Part shown: one piece after another, positions 18,405 to 27,372 of the stretch
How positions within the stretch are numbered: the first letter of the stretch is position 1
Layout: every line of letters begins with the position of its first letter
Translations under genes and position numbers: made by a program
Notes under the pieces: model-generated
The model's database searches: none
Told to the model about the DNA's origin: nothing
What the model saw: only the letters and a program-made list of their open reading frames with translations
From: Geomonas silvestris
Lineage (GTDB): Bacteria > Desulfobacterota > Desulfuromonadia > Geobacterales > Geobacteraceae
Length of the DNA stretch: 64,000 nt
Assembly: GCF_014193515.1 (NCBI RefSeq)
Contig: NZ_BLXX01000006.1
Location: forward strand, 1-64,000
Direction of reading: 5' to 3'

Positions 18405-19310
18405 CTAAGCGTTTCCCCCTGCATACAGCTCCTGGAGTACGCGGGCAAAGGCCAGGGCCGCCGGCGAGAGCTCGCGCCCCTTCCTCCGGGCCAGGAAAAA
18501 TTCCCGCTTGATGTCGATTCCCGCCACCGGCACCTGCACCAGCGCCCCCTGGGTCACCTCCCGCTGTACCGAGATCTCCGAGACGAAGGAAACTCCCACT
18601 CCCGCCATGACCGCCCGCTTGATCGCCTCGTTGCTGCCCAGTTGTGCGGCGACCTTCAGGTTCGCGGGTTTGATCCCTGCCTGCCAGAGCGCGTTCAGGT
18701 AGGCGCGCCCGGTCCCTGACCCCGGCTCTCTCAGCACGAACGGTTCGTTGACCAGCTCCTGCAATGCGACCGGCCCGCTTCCGGCCCAGCGGTGCCCCGC
18801 CGGTGCGATCAGCACCAGGTGGTCCTTGGCAAAAGGTGTGTACTCGATGGCATCGTCTTCGAGGGCTGCGCCGACCACGCCGAATTCCACCTGCTCCGCT
18901 TTGAGTTTGTCGAGCACATCCTGGCTGTCGCCTTGGGCCTGGATCAGGGTAAGCCCGGGAAACTTGCCCAGCAGCAAGGGGAGGGCGGCAGGGATGATGT
19001 ACTCGCCCGGGATGCTGCTGCCGGCGATGCGCAAAACGGCTTCCTCGACCCCCTTGAAACGATCGACCGCGACTGTAATCTCCCGTGCATATTCGACCAG
19101 GCGGCGCGCCCGCTCCAAGAGCAGCTTGCCGCCTTCGGTAAGCAGCGCTCCCTTGCCGGTCCTATCCAGGAGTTTCAGGCCGAATTCACTTTCCAGTGCA
19201 GAGATGTGCTGGCTCACCGTCGACTGGGTGATAAAGGTCGCTTCTGCCCCTTTGGAAAAACTGCCACTTTCGGCGACGTTGATAAACACTTCAAGCTGCT
19301 TCAGGTTCAT
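18405..19310 (-). CDS. LysR-family regulator, probably selenium-metabolism associated
   Basis: A 301-residue LysR-type regulator. N-terminal winged helix-turn-helix (MNLKQLEVFINVAESGSFSK, about 1-60), followed by a type 2 periplasmic-binding-like effector domain (LRIAGSSIPGEYIIPAALP from about 90; FVLREPGSGTG near 195). It closely resembles the LysR group that occurs with selenium utilisation genes in Geobacter-like bacteria (from memory of that family). A selenoprotein gene lies 1.3 kb away, which is consistent. Start ATG 19310 matches the family start; the frame extends upstream to 19385 without support. The effector is unknown. Confidence 0.85.
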   Translation of the reverse strand: MNLKQLEVFINVAESGSFSKGAEATFITQSTVSQHISALESEFGLKLLDRTGKGALLTEGGKLLLERARRLVEYAREITVAVDRFKGVEEAVLRIAGSSIPGEYIIPAALPLLLGKFPGLTLIQAQGDSQDVLDKLKAEQVEFGVVGAALEDDAIEYTPFAKDHLVLIAPAGHRWAGSGPVALQELVNEPFVLREPGSGTGRAYLNALWQAGIKPANLKVAAQLGSNEAIKRAVMAGVGVSFVSEISVQREVTQGALVQVPVAGIDIKREFFLARRKGRELSPAALAFARVLQELYAGGNA

Positions 19311-19612
19311 AGAGAGATCCCATAGTATTTTGCGATAACTGATTATGTATTTATCGAATTTATCAATTTGACTGAACAGTGTCAATTGTCATATTACTTA
19401 GGTCCCCCTGACAGGAAAGCGGCGTTCCAAGCTGTGCTTTCCTGGTGCGGGCTGCATACTGGTTCTAGGTGCCACCGTTCTTTCTTAGTTCTACATTCGT
19501 GAACCGAGGTTTCTGTAGGGGCGCCACACAACGTAGAACGTGGAACTTAGAACCGCGGTTTCAACTCCCCAAGGCGCTCATGCCTTGCATCTTAAAGCAG
19601 CGAGGAAACTAG
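19311..19612. other. divergent intergenic region with short direct repeats
   Basis: About 300 bp between the LysR gene (minus) and the transglutaminase-like gene (plus). The first 70 bp next to LysR are AT-rich and likely hold its promoter. At 19533-19553 three 7-bp near-repeats follow each other (GTAGAAC, GTGGAAC, TTAGAAC). A related string in inverted orientation (gttctac) lies at about 19486-19492. These may be part of a repeat or a regulator site; no gene is supported. Confidence 0.4.
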
Positions 19613-20620
19613 ATGAAGAAAATGTTGTTGTCGTTGATCGCCCTTTCCCTGGTACTGGCTCCGGCCGCCTGGGCCAAAAGCCGCAGCGGCGTGGTTACCT
19701 ACGAGGTAGACCTCTCCAAGCAGGAGGCCGGGAAAGAGACCAAACTCTGGATTCCCTACGCCGTATCCGATAAGAACCAGAACGTGACCGATGTGAAGGT
19801 TACCGGAGACTATGCCGCTTCGGCTGTCTACACCGATCCGGTCAACGGCACCCCGATCCTCTTTGCCCGCTGGGACAAAAGTGCCACCAGCCGCAAGCTC
19901 AGCTACTCGTTCAAGGTTGAGCGTCAGGAGATCCAGCTCAAGAATCTGCCGACCAAAGAGCCGGCTTGGAACCGCGCCGACTACGCAGAATACCTGCAGC
20001 CGTCCTCCATGGGGCCCGTTAGCGGCGAGATCAAGCAGCTCTCGGATCAGATCACCAAGGGAAAGAAGACCGTCCTCGAGAAGGCCCGGGCCATCTACGA
20101 CTGGACCTGCGAGAACATGTACCGCGACCCGGCCACCCGCGGCTGCGGCAAGGGCGATGTCTGCGAACTCCTGAAGAAGCCCGGCGGCAAATGCACCGAC
20201 ATCTCCTCGGTCTACATTGCGCTGGCCCGCGCTGCCGGTGTTCCCAGCCGCGAGGTATTCGGCCTGCGCCTGGGCAAGAAGGCCCAGGAAGACATCACCG
20301 GCTACCAGCACTGCTGGGTCGAGTTCTTCCTCCCCGGTTTCGGCTGGGTTCCGGTCGATCCGGCCGACGTGCGCAAGGCGATGCTGGTCGAGAAACTCGA
20401 GCTTAAAGACGCGAAGACCCGCGAGTATCGCGACTACTTCTGGGGCGGCATCGATGCCTACCGCTTCAAGCTGGCCCAGGGGCGCGACCTGGTGCTCAAC
20501 CCGCCGCAGGCCGGCGCTCCGCTCAACACCTTCGGTTATCCCTACGCAGAGGTGGGTGGCACCCCGCTCGACTTCTACGAGCCGAAGAGCTTCAGCTACA
20601 AGATCAACTACCAGGAGTAG
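19613..20620 (+). CDS. exported transglutaminase-like domain protein
   Basis: A 335-residue protein with a signal peptide (1-21, ends AWA). An N-terminal beta domain (about 25-120) is followed by a transglutaminase-like cysteine-protease fold: the catalytic Cys in GGKCTDISSVYIALARAAGVPSR is near residue 193, His in QHCWVEFFLPGFGWVPVD near 231, and the Asp near 245. All three residues are present. Members of this family are periplasmic and act as peptidases or cross-linkers; substrates are mostly unknown. It has GAGGA before ATG 19613 and ends in a good terminator at 20754-20786, so it appears to be a single-gene unit. Confidence 0.82.
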   Translation: MKKMLLSLIALSLVLAPAAWAKSRSGVVTYEVDLSKQEAGKETKLWIPYAVSDKNQNVTDVKVTGDYAASAVYTDPVNGTPILFARWDKSATSRKLSYSFKVERQEIQLKNLPTKEPAWNRADYAEYLQPSSMGPVSGEIKQLSDQITKGKKTVLEKARAIYDWTCENMYRDPATRGCGKGDVCELLKKPGGKCTDISSVYIALARAAGVPSREVFGLRLGKKAQEDITGYQHCWVEFFLPGFGWVPVDPADVRKAMLVEKLELKDAKTREYRDYFWGGIDAYRFKLAQGRDLVLNPPQAGAPLNTFGYPYAEVGGTPLDFYEPKSFSYKINYQE

Positions 20621-20753
20621 TCGAAAAGTACGTACGGATCTTGTTGTGTCTCTCGCTGCTGGGCGAATCATAATTGGCTCAACAACGGCCCTTGTCTGCA
20701 CACTCCACACGGTGCAGCTCGACAGTCTGTAGCAGTTTCCAACTCCCTTTCCC

Positions 20754-20786
20754 GCCGCGCCAAGACCCACTTGGCGCGGCTTTTTT
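20754..20786 (+). terminator. intrinsic terminator
   Basis: An 11-bp GC-rich stem (gccgcgccaag with cttggcgcggc) and a 6-nt loop are followed by a run of T. It sits 134 bp after the transglutaminase-like stop and before the next gene. Confidence 0.9.
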
Positions 20787-20869
20787 GCGCCTGATTTCGC
20801 CTTGTGTGCTGCAACGCTTTGCGGTATGGTGTCGCTGTTTGTCCCGAGTTATCCCTGAGGAGGTGCTTT

Positions 20870-21802
20870 TTGAACCATCGCACTCTTTTTGTCGCAATCG
20901 CACTTGCAACGAGCTTAGTAGGATCCCTGGCCGGCGCCCAGGAAGGGGCTGTCGCCTCGCTGCCGCCAAGTCTCTCCGCACTCCCTGCCGTCGAGGCGCC
21001 TGCCGACGCTGCCCTGGCTGCCCTTACCAGGGAAAACGCCCTGCTTCAGGAAAAGCTGAAGGCGCTGGAGAGCTGCAGCATCAGCTCCGGTGCCCTGGCA
21101 GCCAAAAACGGCAAGCGCCTCAAGGAGGTCGCAGCGGACATCCGGGCTCAGCGCCAGGGGCTCACCGACTTCGAGGGATACGTCAAGTGGATGTCGGCGA
21201 ACATCGCCGCCTATTCGAAGTACATCTCGGCAGGTTCGGTGGCTGCAGGGTTCGCCAAGGTGCTCCCGATCCCCTACGCAGGTCAGGCCTCGGTGTTCAC
21301 CAAGTTCGTCTCAAACGCCGCGCTCTCGCTGAGTGCCGCTTCGGTCTCGATCAACAAGTACCTGGCGATCTCGCAGCAGTTCGTGGCCCGGGTCGATGCC
21401 CTGGACCTTGCCAAGGAGTCGAGTTCCCGCGAGGTCTCCGAGTTGGTGCGCTTCGCCGACCATGATCTCCTGAAAGGGATGGTCGAGGTGCAGGAAAAGC
21501 TCGCCAGCACCTCGGAGCTCTCCGCTTCCTCGCTGTCGTTTCTGGAGAGCCTGAACCACTACATCGGCTCCACCGACGAGTACTGGGCGAAGACCAAGTC
21601 GCTGTTAAAGAATGACGACAAGAAGGAAAAGAGTTTCCTCGCCGAGAGTACCACCGCCTTGAGAAACCGTGCTGCTGGCTTCAACGCGAAGTTCAGGCTG
21701 TTCGATGAGACGGTGAAGAAGGACGCACCGCTCATAAAGTCGCTGGTCGCCTATGATGAGCTGATCCACGAGCTCGATCCGAAGTTCGCCAAGGCTAAGT
21801 AG
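20870..21802 (+). CDS. exported coiled-coil hypothetical protein
   Basis: A 310-residue protein read from TTG 20870, chosen because GAGGAGG lies just upstream and the first residues then form a clean signal peptide (MNHRTLFVAIALATSLVGSLAGA). The mature part is mostly helical with heptad-like stretches (about 45-75 and 190-260) and a short glycine/alanine-rich segment near 105-125 (SAGSVAAGFAKVLPIPYAG) that could be a membrane-interacting hairpin. I do not recognise the family. It is flanked by a terminator upstream and the DUF815 ATPase gene 223 bp downstream. Confidence 0.65.
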   Translation: MNHRTLFVAIALATSLVGSLAGAQEGAVASLPPSLSALPAVEAPADAALAALTRENALLQEKLKALESCSISSGALAAKNGKRLKEVAADIRAQRQGLTDFEGYVKWMSANIAAYSKYISAGSVAAGFAKVLPIPYAGQASVFTKFVSNAALSLSAASVSINKYLAISQQFVARVDALDLAKESSSREVSELVRFADHDLLKGMVEVQEKLASTSELSASSLSFLESLNHYIGSTDEYWAKTKSLLKNDDKKEKSFLAESTTALRNRAAGFNAKFRLFDETVKKDAPLIKSLVAYDELIHELDPKFAKAK

Positions 21803-22025
21803 TCCGGAGGTGCCGGCGGGCAGGGCGGGAGCCGGGGTGCATGTACAGGCAAAGGCCTCGTTTTTCAGGTTTCCTGCTTTTGTTGAGGAACTTTGCAGGG
21901 CAGGGGGCATGACTGGAACTGCGGGACACTGGGATACTGACCACCACCGCGGGCGGGTGCTTCCCCGGTTATCCGGCTCGATCTGTTGCTGTGTTGCTGG
22001 CTCGATCTCGCAAGGGGAGGTTGAT

Positions 22026-22913
22026 GTGGAACTTGATGCCGAACTGATTGGTCAACTGAAACGGGTGCTGGCGGCGGCGGAATTCCTGCTTCCCCAGCCG
22101 GTGGCGCCCATCGACTGGAGTGTGCATCACGCGGCCAACTGGAAGCGCCGCTCGTTTTCCGGGTACCTGGACCCGGTGGACAGCATCGAGGGGATCCGCC
22201 TCGAGGACCTCTTGGGGATCGAAAGACAGAAGAGGGTGATCGAGGAAAACACCCGGATGTTCCTGGCCGGCCTTCCCGCCAACAACGCGCTGCTCTGGGG
22301 GACCCGGGGGACCGGAAAGTCCTCGCTGGTGCGGGCGCTGCTCAGAAGGTACTCCGATCAAGGCCTGAGGGTGGTCCAGGTCGACAAGGACGACCTGATC
22401 CACCTGCCGGATATCGTGGACCGGCTCAAAAGTGCACCCTACCGGTTCCTCATCTTCTCGGACGACGTCTCCTTCGAGATCGGGGAGTCGAGCTACAAGA
22501 TGCTCAAGAGTGCGCTGGACGGGGCGGTGTACGCGCCTCCGGAAAACGTGCTCATCTACGTCACCTCGAACCGGCGCCACCTGATTCCCGAGTACGAAAG
22601 CGACAACAAGGGGGCCATGATGGTCGAGGGGGAGATCCACCACGGCGAGGCGGTGGAGGAGAAGATCTCGCTCTCCGGGCGTTTCGGGATCTGGGTCTCC
22701 TTTCATTCCTTCACGCAGGATCAGTATCTCGAGGTGGTACGCCAGTGGGTCGGCAAGCTCGCCGCCAAATGCGGTGCCCAGGTTCCCTGGGATAAGGAAT
22801 GCCAGGACGCCGCCATCCTCTGGTCCCAGAAAAAAGGGGACCGCAGCGGACGTATCGCCAACCAGTTCGCCAACGACTGGGTAGGGCACTACCTGCTGCC
22901 GGGCGTGAGCTAG
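22026..22913 (+). CDS. DUF815-family AAA-type ATPase
   Basis: A 295-residue ATP-binding protein. Walker A is LLWGTRGTGKSSLVRALL (about 84-101) and Walker B is RFLIFSDDVSF (about 143-153). NVLIYVTSNRRHLIPEY (about 177-193) is a sensor-1-like segment and SLSGRFGIWVSF a later conserved stretch. This is the DUF815 pattern. The family is widespread and poorly characterised. Start GTG 22026 is preceded by GGGGAGG; the longer open frame upstream has no ribosome binding site. A bidirectional terminator follows at 22945-22985. Confidence 0.85.
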   Translation: MELDAELIGQLKRVLAAAEFLLPQPVAPIDWSVHHAANWKRRSFSGYLDPVDSIEGIRLEDLLGIERQKRVIEENTRMFLAGLPANNALLWGTRGTGKSSLVRALLRRYSDQGLRVVQVDKDDLIHLPDIVDRLKSAPYRFLIFSDDVSFEIGESSYKMLKSALDGAVYAPPENVLIYVTSNRRHLIPEYESDNKGAMMVEGEIHHGEAVEEKISLSGRFGIWVSFHSFTQDQYLEVVRQWVGKLAAKCGAQVPWDKECQDAAILWSQKKGDRSGRIANQFANDWVGHYLLPGVS

Positions 22914-22944
22914 GGGATCACCAGGCGGATCGGTGCCGGGAAAA

Positions 22945-22985
22945 AGAAAAAAGGCCTCTCCCATAGGGAAGAGGCCTTTCGATTT
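22945..22985. terminator. bidirectional intrinsic terminator
   Basis: A stem aaaggcctct (22950-22959) with agaggccttt (22970-22979) lies between two convergent genes. The T tract is strong on the minus strand (for the FadL-type gene) and weaker on the plus strand (for the DUF815 gene). Confidence 0.85.
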
Positions 22986-23002
22986 GCAGAAAGCTGATGC
23001 TC

Positions 23003-24265
23003 CTAAAACTTGTAGCCGAGGCTCACCGCGAGCAGGTGAGCGTCGGTCCGGTAGGTCCCGTTCGCGGTGCTGAAGGGAGGCGAGGGGAGGCCGCCGCTGA
23101 TCGTGTTGCTCTTGGTGCGGTCCTCGTAGAGCTGGTAGGCGTACGAGAAGGCCACGTTGAACCGGTCGAAGTTGAGGTCGGTGCCCAGGCAGAAGACGTG
23201 CGTGTTGGCATCGGGAATGGAGGGGTCGAAGGTGCTCCCGGGAGCCGCGGCGTCCCCGTAGACGTAGCCGGCTAAAAGCGCCACGGTGTCGCTGTACTGG
23301 TAGCGGCCGCCGACGTTGAAGCCCCAGGTGTCGTGCCAGTCGCGCGGCGTGGTCGTGCTGTTGCCGTTATCGAGGTCGATCTGCAGCTTGTCGAAGGAGG
23401 ACCACCCCTCCCAGCGCAGGCCGGCTTCTACGGTGAGCCGCTCGATCCCCTTGTAGGCTACGGCTGCGGTCAGCTGCTGCGGCAGGGTGACTTTGGACTT
23501 GCCCGGGACGCCGATCTTCCCCCCCGGGAGGTTGGGGTTCGAGAAGGTGCCGTCGCCGTTGATACTGACGGTTACCGGGCTGCGGTAGGAAACGCCGACG
23601 GTCACATCCTTGATCGGATCGTAGGCGGCGCCGACGTTGAACCCGACGCCGATGCCGTCTCCCTTGAACTTGCTGTTCACGTCACCTGCCTGCTGCGGCA
23701 GCCCCACTACCGTCGGCGGGAGCTTGCGCTGCAGGCTGGCGTCGAGGAACATGACGTCGAGGCCGGCGGCGACCGCGAACTCCTTGGTCACCTGCCAGGA
23801 AACAGCCGGGTTGAGGTTGTAGGTGGTAAGTTTCGACTTGGTGGCGATGTACTTGCCGTCCCAGCTATCGCTCCACTCGGTCCCCAGGCCGAAGGGGTTG
23901 AAAACGCCCACGCCTGCGCTGACCGCGTCGCTGAACTTGTGGGTGACGTAAAAGCTGCTCGGGAAGAAGCTCGAATCGTTGGAGGTCGGGGTGCCGGTGC
24001 CGGCAGGCTCGTATTCCCGCGAGACCAAAAGCGCGGTGGTGCCGAGTTCCAGGCGGGTGCCGTCCAGGCGGTTCATCAGCGCCGGATTGTAAAATATCGT
24101 GCTCGGGCTCTGGGTGTGGGCGGTGACCGCGTTGCCCTGGCCCAGTGCCGAGGCGCCGTGGGTGAATACCGCAAACCCGGAGGCCTTGGCATCGTTGGCA
24201 GTCGCCAGTGTCAGGGTGAAGAGTAAGGTCGGGGCCACCCAGCCCAAGTTCTTTCTGAAGTTCAT
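23003..24265 (-). CDS. OmpP1/FadL-family outer membrane transporter
   Basis: A 420-residue outer membrane beta-barrel. Signal peptide 1-28 (ends NDAKA), then the FadL hatch sequence SGFAVFTHGASALGQGNA with TIFYNPALMNRL (about 29-65). The barrel ends in AVSLGYKF with the C-terminal aromatic. Family members carry fatty acids and other hydrophobic compounds such as aromatic hydrocarbons into the cell. Start ATG 24265 has AGGGGGAG upstream. It stands alone between a terminator and a divergent methyltransferase gene, so the substrate cannot be inferred from neighbours. Confidence 0.9.
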   Translation of the reverse strand: MNFRKNLGWVAPTLLFTLTLATANDAKASGFAVFTHGASALGQGNAVTAHTQSPSTIFYNPALMNRLDGTRLELGTTALLVSREYEPAGTGTPTSNDSSFFPSSFYVTHKFSDAVSAGVGVFNPFGLGTEWSDSWDGKYIATKSKLTTYNLNPAVSWQVTKEFAVAAGLDVMFLDASLQRKLPPTVVGLPQQAGDVNSKFKGDGIGVGFNVGAAYDPIKDVTVGVSYRSPVTVSINGDGTFSNPNLPGGKIGVPGKSKVTLPQQLTAAVAYKGIERLTVEAGLRWEGWSSFDKLQIDLDNGNSTTTPRDWHDTWGFNVGGRYQYSDTVALLAGYVYGDAAAPGSTFDPSIPDANTHVFCLGTDLNFDRFNVAFSYAYQLYEDRTKSNTISGGLPSPPFSTANGTYRTDAHLLAVSLGYKF

Positions 24266-24527
24266 CGTGCGCTCCCCCTAATTGAAAACAGTTCGGTGCA
24301 TTGAATACTGGAAATAAACAGTTTTGTTGCGATAAGTAAGATTGGTCTGAGGTAACCTTTCGGGGTGTGGCACGGTACTGCGCGAGCCAGAAGCGTATCT
24401 GAATATATTCTGACGCTGTCCTGGCAAAAGGAAGCTCGCCCTGTAAGACTTTTTCCGTTTCATACCACATCGGGTTGTTTCTGTAAACATAGTACTGTCT
24501 TGTCGGCATGGTCTTGCGCAACCTTTA

Positions 24528-25409
24528 ATGATTGTTAGCTTGCCGTATCTGTGGTATTTTCCTGAGGTCGAAACAAATCAAACTACCGGAGATCATTACC
24601 TGATGCAGTGCACCAACTACATGATGGAAAATGACGAGGAAACAAGGCGTCTGATTGTCAAGACGGACGTTGAGCAGGTCAAACAGCAGGCGTTGTGGGC
24701 GGGAATCAAGCCCGGGATGCGGCTGGTGGACGTGGGGTGCGGCCCGGGGATCACCACCCACGTGCTGAACCAGTTGGTGCAGCCGGGCGGCAGCTCGCTT
24801 GGTTTCGATCTTTCGCCGAAGCGGGCCGCCTACGGCAACGAACACTACGCCTGCGAGACCCTGCGCTTCGAGCAGCGCGACGCGCTCACCCCGATCGAGG
24901 ATTTCGGACAGTTCGATTTCGCCTGGATCCGCTTCGTCCTCGAGTACCACTACCAGAACAGCTTCGAGATAGTGAAGAACGTCGACAAGATCGTGAAGCC
25001 CGGCGGCACGCTCTGCCTCATCGACCTCGATTACAACTGCCTGACCCACTTCGGGCACACCCCGCGCATGGAGCGGGCCCTGGTGCAGATCATGAATAAC
25101 ATCGAGCGGCGCGCCAACTTCGACGCCTATGTCGGCCGCAAGCTCTACGCCTACCTGTACGATCTGGGGTACGAGGACATCGACGTGAAGGTGGGGGCGC
25201 ACCATACCATCTTCGGTGCGCTCAAGGACAGCGACGACTTCAACTGGACCAAGAAGGTCGAGGTAGCGGCGCGGGCGTTCTACGACTTCTCCGAGTTCCC
25301 CGGCGGCTTCGAGGAGTTCCGCGACGAGTTCCAGGCCTTCTTCGCCGACCCCAGGCGCTTCACCTACACCCCAATCATCTCCTGCCGGGGACGCAAACCG
25401 CTCTCCTGA
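24528..25409 (+). CDS. class I SAM-dependent methyltransferase
   Basis: A 293-residue Rossmann-fold methyltransferase. Motif I is LVDVGCGPGITTHVL (about 65-79), the acidic residue ending strand 2 is in LGFDLSP (about 90-96), and motif IV is in FDFAWIRFVLEYH (about 127-139), followed by PGGTLCLIDLD. The substrate is unknown. ATG 24528 has a poor ribosome binding site. ATG 24603 (MQCTNYMMEND, with GGAG upstream) would give 268 residues and is a good alternative. The 3' end overlaps the convergent HD-GYP gene by 46 bp. Confidence 0.8.
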   Translation: MIVSLPYLWYFPEVETNQTTGDHYLMQCTNYMMENDEETRRLIVKTDVEQVKQQALWAGIKPGMRLVDVGCGPGITTHVLNQLVQPGGSSLGFDLSPKRAAYGNEHYACETLRFEQRDALTPIEDFGQFDFAWIRFVLEYHYQNSFEIVKNVDKIVKPGGTLCLIDLDYNCLTHFGHTPRMERALVQIMNNIERRANFDAYVGRKLYAYLYDLGYEDIDVKVGAHHTIFGALKDSDDFNWTKKVEVAARAFYDFSEFPGGFEEFRDEFQAFFADPRRFTYTPIISCRGRKPLS

Positions 25410-27346
25410 AGTTCCTGAATTTCATCGTTGGCTGCCGCCCGCGCCCGCAGGCGGCAGCTGATCAGCGCCTCGACCACCTTCTTCTCGAAATGGCTGCCGA
25501 TCCCTTCCCGCAACAGGCGGAAGGCGTCCTCGACGAGCATCGGTTCGCGGTAGTGCCTAAGCGAAGTGACCGCCTCGTAGAAGTCGGCGACGGCGATGAT
25601 CTTTGCCCCCAGCGGGATGTCCTTCCCCTTGAGCCCGCGCGGATAGCCGGTCCCGTCCACCTTCTCGTGGTGCGCACCGGCGATCTCCGGCACCTGCTTG
25701 TAGATCCCCTCGAAATTAACCTGGTCCAGGATGTCGCGCGTCTTGTAGCTGTGCGTCTTGACGATCTCGTACTCGAGGTCGGTGAGCTTGCCGTTTTTCT
25801 TGAGGATGGCGTCGGGGACCCCGATCTTGCCGTAGTCGTGCAACAGTGCCGCGACCCGGATCATCTCCACTTCGGCTGGCGGGAGCCCCAGTTCGTGGCA
25901 GATCTCCACCGAGTACTCGGTGACCTTCTCGGAGTGCCCGGCGGTGAGCGGGTCCCGGGCGTCGATGGAGGCGGCCAGGACCTTGAGAAACGAGCTGAAC
26001 TGGGCGAACTTGGCGTCGAGGAGGTTCGCGTTGTGGATGCTGATGCCGATGACCGGCGCGATCCCCATCAAAAGGCTCATGTCGCTTTGTAGAAGCGGGC
26101 GCTTGGACTTCAGGTTGTCGACGGCGAGGATCCCCACCGACTCCCCCTCGCAGATGATCGGGCAGCAGATGAAGGACTGCGAACCGAGCTTGCGGGCGAA
26201 CTCGAGGCTCCTCAGCGAGAGGCTGCCGTCCAGTTCGTTGATGTTGTTCACCAAGAAGGGCTTCTGCTCGCGCATCGAGATGACGAAGACCCCCTGGGAT
26301 TCCGGGCGGTTTAGGTGGAAGGTGGTCTTGGTGAGCGCCTGCACCGTCGCCTCGGGATAGCCGAAGCCCGCCCTGAAGACCAGCTTGGAGCGGCTCTGGT
26401 TGGCGAGCAGGATCAGGCCGCGGTCGTAGTCCAGGCGCTCCTCGAGGACCTGCACCACGCTCGCCAGGATGTCGTCCACGTTGTTCTGGCGGCTGATGGC
26501 CTGGCCGATCTCGTTGGTGACCCGGGCGATGTTGTAGTTCAGGTTGATCTGGTCCAAAAGCTTGTCGCTTGAGTCCTGGAAGGTGTCCAGCCGGTCGATG
26601 AGCCCCTGCTTCTCGCGTTTGAGCTTGAACACCACGTAGAGAAGCGCGGTCGCGGCCGAGATCCCCGGAAAGGACCTGAGGGCCGCCATCGGGTCGAAGA
26701 AGAGCGCGAGCCCTGCGGTGAGGGCGGTGAGTCCCAAGAGGAGCGTGCGCCCCTTCTCCCAGGTGGGGAGCGTCGCGTTCTCCCAGGAAACCAGGTAGCG
26801 GCAGACCTCGCCCCCCTTGAAGATGCACTCCGGGTGGTCGATGCGCGGCATCCTCTTCTGGAACACCATGCCGATCGCCTCGAAGATCCCGGTGCGGTTG
26901 TCGCACTGGAACTGGCGCTCCTGGACCCCGGGCCTGGGCGTTACGGTGATTTCCACCATGTTGGTCGAGATGCGCCGGGAGGCGTAGACGGCGGAGCGGG
27001 TGAAGACGGAACTCGCCTTGTTGATCAGCTCGTAGACCATCGCCGGGCCGACCATCCCCATGATGTACTGGCGCATCCCGCCGTTGTCTTCGGGAGAGGC
27101 TGCATAGCGGCCGGCTTCGCGGGAGAGGTTGGGGTTGCCGGTCATCCGGCTGGCGCGTTCGTGGAAGGCGTTGACCTGGGCCTGGGTAAACCAGTGGCCG
27201 TGGTCGTCGACCTGGTAGGGGTGCATGCCGGCGCTTTCCAGCAGTTCCCCCACGTTCACAAAAGGGTAGGTGCTCTTGATGAACTTGACGTAGGTGTCGA
27301 TGATCCTGCTGTTGTAAAGCGGCTTGTCGTCGTCGATGACTTCCAT
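25364..27346 (-). CDS. HD-GYP c-di-GMP phosphodiesterase with novel N-terminal sensor module and GAF
   Basis: A 660-residue membrane protein. N-terminal module of about 190 residues (PLYNSRI at 9-15, GHWFTQ at 50-55, HPEC at 171-174, CRY at 182-184), two membrane helices (about 199-240), GAF (about 275-440) and HD-GYP with HD at 503-504 and HHEKVDGTGYP at 559-569, all catalytic residues present. The same N-terminal module begins the kinase at 32328. I chose ATG 27346 because it gives exactly the same distance to PLYNS as in that kinase and has an AGG upstream. GTG 27376, overlapping the upstream TGA, is an alternative. It follows the PilZ gene by 26 bp and should degrade c-di-GMP in response to the sensed signal. 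Confidence 0.85.
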   Translation of the reverse strand: MEVIDDDKPLYNSRIIDTYVKFIKSTYPFVNVGELLESAGMHPYQVDDHGHWFTQAQVNAFHERASRMTGNPNLSREAGRYAASPEDNGGMRQYIMGMVGPAMVYELINKASSVFTRSAVYASRRISTNMVEITVTPRPGVQERQFQCDNRTGIFEAIGMVFQKRMPRIDHPECIFKGGEVCRYLVSWENATLPTWEKGRTLLLGLTALTAGLALFFDPMAALRSFPGISAATALLYVVFKLKREKQGLIDRLDTFQDSSDKLLDQINLNYNIARVTNEIGQAISRQNNVDDILASVVQVLEERLDYDRGLILLANQSRSKLVFRAGFGYPEATVQALTKTTFHLNRPESQGVFVISMREQKPFLVNNINELDGSLSLRSLEFARKLGSQSFICCPIICEGESVGILAVDNLKSKRPLLQSDMSLLMGIAPVIGISIHNANLLDAKFAQFSSFLKVLAASIDARDPLTAGHSEKVTEYSVEICHELGLPPAEVEMIRVAALLHDYGKIGVPDAILKKNGKLTDLEYEIVKTHSYKTRDILDQVNFEGIYKQVPEIAGAHHEKVDGTGYPRGLKGKDIPLGAKIIAVADFYEAVTSLRHYREPMLVEDAFRLLREGIGSHFEKKVVEALISCRLRARAAANDEIQELQESGLRPRQEMIGV

Positions 27347-27372
27347 TTCCTGGCCTTGTACGTTCACGACGG

